Position numbers and translations under genes: made by a program. A stretch of 14,718 nucleotides of DNA from Pseudomonadota bacterium (lineage in GTDB: Bacteria > Pseudomonadota > Gammaproteobacteria > Burkholderiales > SCOH01): positions 1 through 14,718 of the forward strand of contig JAUPTR010000407.1 of assembly GCA_030917985.1 (NCBI GenBank), written 5' to 3'. Below the pieces are notes generated by a model, which was not told where the DNA came from, ran no database searches, and worked only from the letters and a program-made list of their open reading frames with translations. Shown piece by piece: positions 6,995-13,507 of this stretch (positions are counted from its first letter, which is position 1; every line of letters starts with the position of its first letter).

Positions 6995-9900
6995 GCATCA
7001 GCTCCTCGATGTGATAAGGCAAATAAACAATCAGGCTGGCGCCGCCTTCGGCATTATTGCGGGCAATGATTTCACCGCCATGGTCACGCACGATCTCGCG
7101 GCAGATCGCCAAACCCAGGCCGGCGCCACCAGCCCCCGTCTGGGTTTTACTGCTCTGGATGAATTTGTCAAAAATGCTTTCCAGTTCATCCTCGGGAATA
7201 CCAATCCCCTGGTCGCGCACGGTCAGCTGCAAGACATCGACGGTTTTATCGCTCGGCAGGTGACCTGTATCGAAAGATACGTCGATTTGCCCCCCTTCCA
7301 GCGTGAACTTGATGGCATTACCGAGCAAATTACGCACCACCTGGCTGATGCGCAGGCCGTCAAACGCCAGCGTGGTATCGATGTCCGGTGGTGTAATGCG
7401 CAGCGACAGGCGTTTGGCCACACACAAGGGCTGCAACTCGTCAGCGGCCTCCTGCACACAGGCCAGCAAATCCTGCGGCTGCATGTTGTATTGCATTTTG
7501 CCGGCCTCCAGGCGCGACAAATCCAGCAAGTCGTTGAGAATGGCCAGCAGGCGTTTACCACTCTGCAGGATGCGCTCGAAATAGTGCACGATTTTTTCCG
7601 GCGGCGCGCTGCCGGTCTTGCTTTCGCCCAGCTCGGCAAAGCTCAGGATCGCGTGCATCGGTGTGCGCAACTCGTGCGACATATTGGCCAGAAACTCGGA
7701 CTTGGCACGGTTGGCACTTTCCGCCATATCCTTGGCCAGGCGCAGTGCCTGCTCGGCCTGACGCCGGTCGGTGACGTCTTCGTACATCCAGATCGAGCCT
7801 GACAGTGGATCGCGCGCATCCAGCGCCTTGCCGCGCACGCTGCACCAGAAAGCCCGGCCATCGGCATCGATGAACTGGTGCTCGCCCTGATACACCTCAC
7901 CACGTGCCAGCACCGGCAGGAACAGGCTGGCAATCCGCTCGTGCGTCTCCTGATCCGGATAGATGATGCGTGTCGCCTGCCCGACCAGATCGTCAAGCGG
8001 GTGTTTGAACAACTCTGACATGGCCGGATTGGCCGACAGTATCTGACGGTTGGCGATATGTGCAATCGCCATCGGGCTGGCATCCAGCATGGTCTGCAGC
8101 TCGGCAGTGCGCTCCGTCACCAGTTCCGCCAGGTGATCGCGGTGGTGAATCAGCTCTGCCTCGGTGCGTTTGCGCTCGGTAATGTCGCGCAGAATCAGCA
8201 GGAACTCGGCCTCGCCGTATTGCGTCACCCGTGCCTCGAACGCCATGACTTCGCCGCCCAGGCGCCAGTCGAATTCGAAACGTTCGGTGCGTCCGGTGGC
8301 TTCGGCGTCCAGCATGGCAATCTGCAGACGGCTGGCCACTTCGCGCGGCAACCATTCGTCCGGCGCCGATTTGAGCGGCTTTACCCGCAGATTGTCGTTG
8401 AGCACACTCTGCTTGCTCTGGAAATCCACCACCATGCCAAGGCGATCCAGGCGCACGATGGTGTCCGGCAAGGCGTTCAGAATCGCACGATTGCGCTGGC
8501 CGGAAATCCGCAGCGCCTCCTCTGCCGCCTTGCGCTCGCTGATGTCGAGAATCGAGCCAACAACTGCGGGACGGTTGTTGAAGGTGCTGCGCTGCATGGA
8601 AATCAGAGCAAAAAACGGCCGGCCATCACGCTTCAGCAAACAGATCTCGATCGGCGCCACGTATTCGTCGGCAGCCAGCGCGGCATCCTGCATATCGGTA
8701 AAGGTAAAGCGCCACTCGGGCGCAATCAGCTTCATCGGGTCATCCAGCGCCAGCAGTTGCTCACGCTCGTAGCCGAAATACTGAGCCAGCGTCGGGTTGG
8801 CAAACTGGATCTTGCCGCCCTGCAACACATAAATGCCGATGTAGCTGGCATCGAGAATCGCACGGTGTTTGTATTCACTCTCAAACAACATGCGCTCGGT
8901 ACGCTTGCGCTCGGTGATGTCGCGGGCAATGCCGACAAAATAGCGCCGGCCTTCCAGCTCCACCTCGTTAACCGTCAATTCCAGCGGAAAATGTTCGCCT
9001 GACTTGCGCATCGCAACGATTTCCCTGCGCACACCACGTGCAGCCGGTGAGGCCGCCGAATCCAGCAGCTCCGACAGCAGGCCGACATCGTTATCCGACA
9101 AGGGTGGCAACAACATGCTCACCGGATGGCCAATGGCATCTGCCTGTTTGTGGCCAAACACCTGCTCCGATGCGGGATTGAACAACTCGATCAGGCGCCG
9201 CTCATCCCAGAGGATGATGGCATCGCTGGTGTTGTCCAGCACCGTGCGCATGCGCGCCTCACTGGCCCGCAGCGCCAGCTCGGCCTTTTCGCGGTCATCC
9301 AGCGAGCGCAGCAGCACCTGGTTGCCCAGCGACACCTGTTCGGTGCGTTCCTGCACCAGTCGGGCAACAAACCGTGCGCGATGCTGGATGTAATAAACGG
9401 TAACGGTGACAAAACCAACCAGCGCCAGCCCGGCAAACAGGTTGACCCAGGGATAGATGCCATGGCTCGGTTCGTCCATCTCCCCATGTACGGCCCACAT
9501 CTGGTTGCTGACCTGAATCCGCCGGCTGTACACCCAGACCTTGCCATGCCCCGGCTCGGCGGCATCGCTGGCAGGATAGAGGCGGCGGCCGAAACTGGCA
9601 TCGGTCATATCCAGCAAGGTCAGACGTACCTCGCGCCCCAATGGATCAGGTGCCCGCCGATAAACGCCTTGCATCAGCCTGGATAAGTCGATCAGGGAAA
9701 AGCTCAGCCCGGCAACAGGAGCCATCTCTCCCTTCTCGCCATAAGGATGCAGCAGCAGCAACAACGCGGCATTCCTGCCCTGAAAATCAGCCCTGAACAG
9801 CTGGCTGAGCGTAGGCTTGCCACTTCGCCACGCCTCGTTGATGGCCTGGCGCAGAATCGGATTGGCAGCAAAATCGGTGCCTTCACCGATACTGCCGCGT

Positions 9901-10427
9901 GGCCGTACAAAATATACCGGGTAAAGATAGGGGTGCACCGCCACGCCCTGCTTTCCGGCCGCCAGCCGGGCGCTGTTGAACACATGAAAATCCGGGAAAT
10001 GCTCTCGTGCCTCAGCCTCGAAATCTGCCAGGGCAATACGCGGCACGCGCCCGAGCCGGCCAGATGCGAGCACTTCTTCGCGCTCCTTTGGCAATTGCGA
10101 ACCAAAACGGTCGAACTGGTAATAGGTCAGCCGTGGATCTGTGGCAAACAGGGCGTGATAGGTTTGCACACCACGCTGGATATCCTGCAAGGCCTGTTGC
10201 AGCACATTGACCTTGACCTCGACTTGCGCCTGGAACTGGCGGCGCAATTTGCGCTCGGCATCCTGCATCTCGGCCACCGACACCACGCCGACCACGGCAA
10301 TACCGATAATGGCGGCAATCCAGGTGGGCAAAAGGCGGGGTATGCGCAAGCTAACCTCAATCAGTGTTTCATCGAAAGCGTCGGCGGACGGCGGACGGCG
10401 GACTGCACCCGCCTTGGCCGCTGCCAC
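6981..10427 (-). CDS. CHASE-domain, four-PAS membrane histidine kinase
   Basis: A sensor kinase of 1148 residues if translation starts at GTG 10427. Membrane segment 1 (about 33-53) and segment 2 (about 327-349) bracket a periplasmic CHASE-like domain that would sense a small extracellular ligand. In the cytoplasm lie four PAS modules (about 380-500, 510-630, 635-748, 772-884), three of them ending in an ITERKR/ISERK linker. A HisKA domain follows with H918 in MSHELRTP, then a HATPase domain with RNLLGNAIKFT, DQGIGIP and the G2 loop GAGGAGLGLAI. It has no receiver, so its partner is very probably the overlapping regulator. The start is uncertain: no Shine-Dalgarno precedes the GTG, whereas TTG at 10349 has GAGG five bases upstream and begins just before the first membrane helix (1122 residues, phospho-site H892). 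Ligand unknown. Confidence 0.92.
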   Translation of the reverse strand: MAAAKAGAVRRPPSADAFDETLIEVSLRIPRLLPTWIAAIIGIAVVGVVSVAEMQDAERKLRRQFQAQVEVKVNVLQQALQDIQRGVQTYHALFATDPRLTYYQFDRFGSQLPKEREEVLASGRLGRVPRIALADFEAEAREHFPDFHVFNSARLAAGKQGVAVHPYLYPVYFVRPRGSIGEGTDFAANPILRQAINEAWRSGKPTLSQLFRADFQGRNAALLLLLHPYGEKGEMAPVAGLSFSLIDLSRLMQGVYRRAPDPLGREVRLTLLDMTDASFGRRLYPASDAAEPGHGKVWVYSRRIQVSNQMWAVHGEMDEPSHGIYPWVNLFAGLALVGFVTVTVYYIQHRARFVARLVQERTEQVSLGNQVLLRSLDDREKAELALRASEARMRTVLDNTSDAIILWDERRLIELFNPASEQVFGHKQADAIGHPVSMLLPPLSDNDVGLLSELLDSAASPAARGVRREIVAMRKSGEHFPLELTVNEVELEGRRYFVGIARDITERKRTERMLFESEYKHRAILDASYIGIYVLQGGKIQFANPTLAQYFGYEREQLLALDDPMKLIAPEWRFTFTDMQDAALAADEYVAPIEICLLKRDGRPFFALISMQRSTFNNRPAVVGSILDISERKAAEEALRISGQRNRAILNALPDTIVRLDRLGMVVDFQSKQSVLNDNLRVKPLKSAPDEWLPREVASRLQIAMLDAEATGRTERFEFDWRLGGEVMAFEARVTQYGEAEFLLILRDITERKRTEAELIHHRDHLAELVTERTAELQTMLDASPMAIAHIANRQILSANPAMSELFKHPLDDLVGQATRIIYPDQETHERIASLFLPVLARGEVYQGEHQFIDADGRAFWCSVRGKALDARDPLSGSIWMYEDVTDRRQAEQALRLAKDMAESANRAKSEFLANMSHELRTPMHAILSFAELGESKTGSAPPEKIVHYFERILQSGKRLLAILNDLLDLSRLEAGKMQYNMQPQDLLACVQEAADELQPLCVAKRLSLRITPPDIDTTLAFDGLRISQVVRNLLGNAIKFTLEGGQIDVSFDTGHLPSDKTVDVLQLTVRDQGIGIPEDELESIFDKFIQSSKTQTGAGGAGLGLAICREIVRDHGGEIIARNNAEGGASLIVYLPYHIEELMHDRA
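7002..7007 (-). promoter_or_regulatory. Ribosome binding site of the response regulator inside the kinase gene
   Basis: GAGGAG on the minus strand, seven bases before the ATG at 6994 and inside the last codons (IEEL) of the kinase gene. With the 14-base overlap this indicates translational coupling of kinase and regulator. Confidence 0.75.
10355..10358 (-). promoter_or_regulatory. Possible ribosome binding site for an alternative TTG start of the kinase
   Basis: GAGG on the minus strand five bases before TTG at 10349. It argues for the shorter kinase beginning RIPRLLPTWIAAII. The 26 residues this removes are low-complexity and encoded partly by a tandem repeat. Confidence 0.4.
10382..10402. 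repeat. Three tandem copies of CGGCGGA
   Basis: Three exact 7-base units in a row. Three units keep the frame, but gain or loss of one would shift it. The repeat lies inside the kinase frame only if translation starts at GTG 10427; with the TTG start at 10349 it is in the leader. Confidence 0.85.
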
Positions 10428-10463
10428 ATCAGGAATTCAAGGCAGCGGGCAAGGGCTGAATGC

Positions 10464-10492
10464 AGTATAGGCATCAGACTCCGGCCTTTGAA
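10464..10492 (-). promoter_or_regulatory. Candidate sigma-70 promoter for the kinase-regulator operon
   Basis: Minus-strand TTCAAA (10492-10487, four of six), 17-base spacer, TATACT (10469-10464, five of six). Predicted start is near 10457, giving a leader of about 30 bases to the GTG or 108 bases to the TTG. The -35 lies in the loop of the dyad downstream of parA. Confidence 0.5.
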
Positions 10493-10504
10493 ACCAGAGC
10501 CGGA
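10480..10504 (-). terminator. Hairpin after the parA-family gene, possible weak terminator
   Basis: TCCGGC/GCCGGA six-base stem with a 13-base loop, 12 bases past the parA stop. No T run follows on the minus strand, so it would be a poor intrinsic terminator and read-through into the kinase gene is possible. Confidence 0.3.
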
Positions 10505-10516
10505 AAATGCAGGGAA

Positions 10517-11275
10517 TCAGGACAATTCGCCGTGCAGCGCAACAAACTCCTGCGTCAGCTTGTGCTTCGGATCGAGATAGATCATCGGCCGCGACTGCTC
10601 GTGTGACTCGCGAATCTTGATCGACGAGGACAGATAGGCATTCAGCACCGGCAGGCCTTCACTCTTCAGCTCTTCCACCAGCTTGGTGGGCAGCGAGGCA
10701 CGCGCCTGGAACTGGTTGACCACAATGCCACCCACTTCCAGCCGGGGATTATGGTCTTCACGAATCTCCCGTACGCTGTCCAGCAGGCTGTAGAGCGCCT
10801 TGCGCGAAAAATCGTCGCAATCGAACGGAATCAGGCAGGATTCGGCGGCGATCAATGCCGACAAGGTGTAGAAATTCAGCGCCGGCGGGGTATCGATATA
10901 AATCACGTCGAAATCGAGATCTTTTAGCGAATCGCGCAGCTTGAAAATCTTGTAGCGGGATTCCAGCTTGCTCTGCAGATCCGACAACGAAGGGTGCGAC
11001 GGCAGCACCGACAGGTTTTCATAAGGTGAGGCGTGAATGAAGTCGCTGGCCTTTTTTGAATACAGGCTGAAGCTGAGTGTCTGTTCGAACAGATCGGCGA
11101 CAGAGGATTTCAGCTCGCTGCCGGCCTGGCCAAGAATGTAATGTGTGGCATTGCCCTGCGGGTCCAGATCCACCACCAGCGTGCGCAAGCCCTGTGCTGC
11201 ACTGATCGCGGCCAGATTGGCAGTAATCGTCGATTTGCCGACCCCGCCTTTTTTATTGAACACCACTCTGCGCAT
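10517..11275 (-). CDS. Orphan ParA/MinD-family ATPase
   Basis: A 252-residue deviant Walker-A ATPase: KKGGVGKST at residues 8-16 with signature lysine K9 and P-loop K14, the A' motif DLDPQGNAT at 36-44, and Walker B IDTPP with D128. It has no N-terminal helix-turn-helix, so it is the short ParA type, which binds DNA non-specifically or a membrane-linked cargo rather than its own operator. No parB gene or obvious parS cluster is nearby, so it is unlikely to be the chromosome or plasmid partition ParA. Similar lone ParA proteins occur in many proteobacteria; their cargo is generally unknown. ATG at 11275 is well supported by AGGGAG seven bases upstream. The kinase gene follows 90 bases downstream on the same strand. 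Family assignment is firm; the role is open. Confidence 0.9.
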   Translation of the reverse strand: MRRVVFNKKGGVGKSTITANLAAISAAQGLRTLVVDLDPQGNATHYILGQAGSELKSSVADLFEQTLSFSLYSKKASDFIHASPYENLSVLPSHPSLSDLQSKLESRYKIFKLRDSLKDLDFDVIYIDTPPALNFYTLSALIAAESCLIPFDCDDFSRKALYSLLDSVREIREDHNPRLEVGGIVVNQFQARASLPTKLVEELKSEGLPVLNAYLSSSIKIRESHEQSRPMIYLDPKHKLTQEFVALHGELS

Positions 11276-11337
11276 CCGTCTTCTCCCTTATATCCCTGTC
11301 AATACGTATCTGTATCGGAATTCAATCAATTGCGCAA

Positions 11338-11366
11338 ATTCTACGCCGAGGGCCGCTGCTTGGCGA
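11338..11366 (-). promoter_or_regulatory. Candidate promoter for the parA-family gene
   Basis: Minus-strand TCGCCA (11366-11361, four of six), 17-base spacer, TAGAAT (11343-11338, five of six). Predicted start is near 11331, leader about 56 bases. It sits between the arms of the TGCGCAAAT/ATTTGCGCA inverted repeat, with the -10 overlapping the proximal arm. Confidence 0.4.
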
Positions 11367-11441
11367 TATTTGCGCACAGCGCACAACATTTCTGCATTCA
11401 AGTACGGGCTGCGCTTTCATGTTGCAGCACACAAAACACGC

Positions 11442-11470
11442 TTCAGTGGCACATCATCTAGTGCTAACAT
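11442..11470 (+). promoter_or_regulatory. Candidate extended -10 promoter for kup
   Basis: TTCAGT (11442-11447), 17-base spacer, TAACAT (11465-11470) preceded by TGC, an extended -10. Predicted start is near 11477, leader about 52 bases. The -35 is weak (three of six). Confidence 0.35.
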
Positions 11471-11514
11471 TCGCCACCGACAAAACTGCGGCATGCCGCT
11501 TTTGCCTTTCAAAC

Positions 11515-11518
11515 AGGA
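11515..11518 (+). promoter_or_regulatory. Ribosome binding site fixing the kup start
   Basis: AGGA ten bases before ATG 11529. The other in-frame ATG at 11493 has no such site, so the 11529 start (624 residues) is preferred. Confidence 0.5.
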
Positions 11519-11528
11519 TTTCGACCTC

Positions 11529-13403
11529 ATGCAAACCGGTGTATCGAGACAACCCCTTGCCGCACTCACTCTGGGCGCAATCGGCGTGGTGTATGGTGAT
11601 ATCGGCACCAGCCCGCTCTATACCATCAAGGAGTGTTTCACCGGGCATTCGATTCCGCTGATTACCGAAAACATCTTCGGCATCATGTCGCTGATTTTCT
11701 GGTCGGTGCTGCTGGTGGTATCGCTCAAATACGTGATTTTCATCCTGCGCGCCGACAATAACGGCGAAGGCGGTATCCTGGCGCTGATGTCACTGGTACT
11801 CCGGACACTGGAAAAAAATCCGCGCGGTAAATGGTATGTGATGCTCGGCGGCGTATTCGGTGCGGCGCTGTTTTATGGTGACGGCATGATCACGCCGGCC
11901 ATTTCAGTGCTCTCCGCAGTCGAGGGGCTGGAGCTGATTGCACCGGCCCTGCACCATTACATCATTCCCACCACGATTGCGATTCTGGTGATGCTTTTCA
12001 GCCTGCAGCGACAAGGTACACACAAGGTTGGCAAGCTGTTTGCACCGATCATGCTGCTCTGGTTCAGCACACTTGGCACGCTGGGGCTGGTCAGCATCAG
12101 CCAGACGCCGGAAATCCTGCAGGCAATCAACCCGCGCCATGGCCTGGTGTTTGTGGTGGAACATCGCTGGGAAGCTTTTCTGGTGCTGGGCTCGGTAGTG
12201 CTGGCACTGACCGGGGCGGAAGCGTTATACGCCGACATGGGGCACTTCGGACGCGCGCCGATTCGGCTGGCCTGGTTTGGATTCGTGTTGCCGGCGCTGC
12301 TGCTCAATTATTTTGGCCAGTGCGCGCTGCTGATGCGCCAGCCAGAAGCCGCAAACAACCCGTTCTACCTGCTGGCACCGAGCTGGGCGCTGGTGCCGAT
12401 GGTCATCCTGTCGACGGCGGCGGCCATCATTGCTTCGCAAGCGGTGATTTCCGGCGCATTTTCGCTCACGCGGCAAGCGGTGCAGCTGGGTTATCTGCCC
12501 CGCCTGGCAATCCTGCACACATCGGAAAAGGAAATCGGCCAGATTTACATTCCGGCAATCAACTGGATGTTGCTGGGCGCCATCATTCTGCTGGTACTGG
12601 GCTTTCGCACTTCCGGCAATCTGGCAGCCGCCTACGGCATAGCCGTCACCGGCACGATGGTTGTGAGCACCGTACTGGCATTCATTCTGGTGAAAAACAC
12701 CTGGCGCTGGCCGCTGTGGCTGAGCACGCTGATGCTGGTCTTTTTCCTCTCGCTGGATCTGGCGTTTTTCAGCGCCAATGCCATGAAGATCCTTGATGGA
12801 GGCTGGTTCCCGCTACTGGCCGGCCTGTTGCTGTTTACCCTGCTCACCACCTGGAAACGTGGCCGGCAAATCCTGTTCGAGCGGCTATCCGCAGACTCGC
12901 TGCCGCTGGAGGGCTTTGTCAAATCGCTGGAAGCTTACCCGCCCACCCGCGTGCAGGGCACGGCAGTCTTCATGACCAGCACCAGCGAAGGTGTGCCACA
13001 CGCGCTGCTACACAACCTGAAACACAACAAGATCCTGCACGAGCGGGTGGTGTTCCTCAATATTTTCACTGAAGACATCCCCTATGTGCCGGATATCGAC
13101 CGGATCCAGGTGCGTCAGCTGGGTCAGAGCTTCCATTTCGTTACCGCCTCCTACGGTTTCAAGGAAGCACCGGACATGCCGGATATCCTTGAAGCCTGTG
13201 GCCAGCTGGGGTTGAAGATGGACATGATGGACACCTCTTTCTTCCTCTCGCGCGAGACATTGATCCCGAGCAAGATGCCGGGCATGGCGCTGTGGCGCGA
13301 AAAGATATTCTCGCTGATGTCACGCAACGCCATGCGTGCCACCGACTTCTTCAAGATTCCCACCAACCGCGTGGTGGAGCTCGGCACCCAGGTCGAAATC
13401 TGA
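11529..13403 (+). CDS. kup: Low-affinity potassium uptake protein Kup (KUP/HAK/KT family)
   Basis: Kup imports K+ across the inner membrane, probably with protons. The 624-residue product (E. coli Kup is 622) opens with the family signature GVVYGDIGTSPLYT at residues 19-32, including the conserved D24, followed by ADNNGEGGILALMSL and GVFGAALFYGDGMITPAISV. About 12 hydrophobic helices run to about residue 445. A soluble C-terminal domain ends at EI and includes the typical RVQGTAVFMTS and FHFVTASYGFKEAPDMP. The frame is open far upstream to 11145, but that part overlaps the parA gene and its promoter; ATG 11529 matches the family N-terminus and has AGGA upstream. The gene is divergent from parA. 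No recognisable K+-sensing riboswitch was seen upstream. Confidence 0.96.
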   Translation: MQTGVSRQPLAALTLGAIGVVYGDIGTSPLYTIKECFTGHSIPLITENIFGIMSLIFWSVLLVVSLKYVIFILRADNNGEGGILALMSLVLRTLEKNPRGKWYVMLGGVFGAALFYGDGMITPAISVLSAVEGLELIAPALHHYIIPTTIAILVMLFSLQRQGTHKVGKLFAPIMLLWFSTLGTLGLVSISQTPEILQAINPRHGLVFVVEHRWEAFLVLGSVVLALTGAEALYADMGHFGRAPIRLAWFGFVLPALLLNYFGQCALLMRQPEAANNPFYLLAPSWALVPMVILSTAAAIIASQAVISGAFSLTRQAVQLGYLPRLAILHTSEKEIGQIYIPAINWMLLGAIILLVLGFRTSGNLAAAYGIAVTGTMVVSTVLAFILVKNTWRWPLWLSTLMLVFFLSLDLAFFSANAMKILDGGWFPLLAGLLLFTLLTTWKRGRQILFERLSADSLPLEGFVKSLEAYPPTRVQGTAVFMTSTSEGVPHALLHNLKHNKILHERVVFLNIFTEDIPYVPDIDRIQVRQLGQSFHFVTASYGFKEAPDMPDILEACGQLGLKMDMMDTSFFLSRETLIPSKMPGMALWREKIFSLMSRNAMRATDFFKIPTNRVVELGTQVEI

Positions 13404-13455
13404 CCGTTCTCACAGGGCCGAGATACCTCAGCCCTGCCTCAGCGCTTAACGGTCA
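13401..13455 (+). terminator. Nested stem-loops at the kup 3' end
   Basis: TGACCGTT (13401-13408, containing the kup stop) is the exact reverse complement of AACGGTCA (13448-13455). Inside it, CAGGGC (13413-13418) pairs with GCCCTG (13431-13436) and, past one mismatch, GAG with CTC around an ATAC loop. No T run follows, so it is a structured 3' end rather than a textbook terminator. Confidence 0.5.
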
Positions 13456-13475
13456 ATGCCTGCACCTGTTATGAT
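13446..13475 (+). promoter_or_regulatory. Candidate extended -10 promoter for the 6PGDH-like gene
   Basis: TTAACG (13446-13451, four of six), 18-base spacer, TATGAT (13470-13475, five of six) preceded by TGT, a good extended -10. Predicted start is near 13482, leader about 26 bases to TTG 13508. The promoter is embedded in the 13455-13484 inverted repeat. Confidence 0.5.
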
Positions 13476-13484
13476 GCAGGCATT
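13455..13484 (+). repeat. Perfect 10-base inverted repeat
   Basis: AATGCCTGCA (13455-13464) and TGCAGGCATT (13475-13484) with a 10-base loop. The loop carries most of the -10 box of the promoter for the next gene. No T run follows. It may end kup transcription, act as an operator, or both. Confidence 0.7.
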
Positions 13485-13507
13485 CCCACCAGCCGGACTT
13501 TCTTCAA

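Larger units (their letters stand above)
11276..11528. other. Divergent parA/kup regulatory region with an inverted repeat
   Basis: No gene is supported in these 253 bases. It holds both promoters and a 9-base inverted repeat, TGCGCAAAT (11331-11339) and ATTTGCGCA (11368-11376), with 28 bases between the arms. The left arm overlaps an 8-base palindrome, TTGCGCAA (11330-11337). The arms flank the proposed parA promoter, which suits an operator. Plus-strand reading frames here are upstream extensions of kup without a supported start. Confidence 0.55.

Noticed and set aside
8058..9002. Plus-strand 314-codon frame opposite the histidine kinase
   Set aside because: Antisense shadow of the PAS-domain region; no start signal or domain.
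10382..10402. CRISPR or other array from tandem units
   Set aside because: Units are only 7 bases, contiguous and three in number; there are no spacers and no cas genes.
11447..11464. Sigma-54-like TGGCAC...TGC upstream of kup
   Set aside because: The GG and GC elements are 13 bases apart instead of the required 10.
11145..11528. Upstream extension of kup to a 752-residue protein
   Set aside because: The extra 128 residues overlap parA and its promoter, match nothing in the Kup family, and ATG 11529 gives the normal family length with a ribosome binding site.
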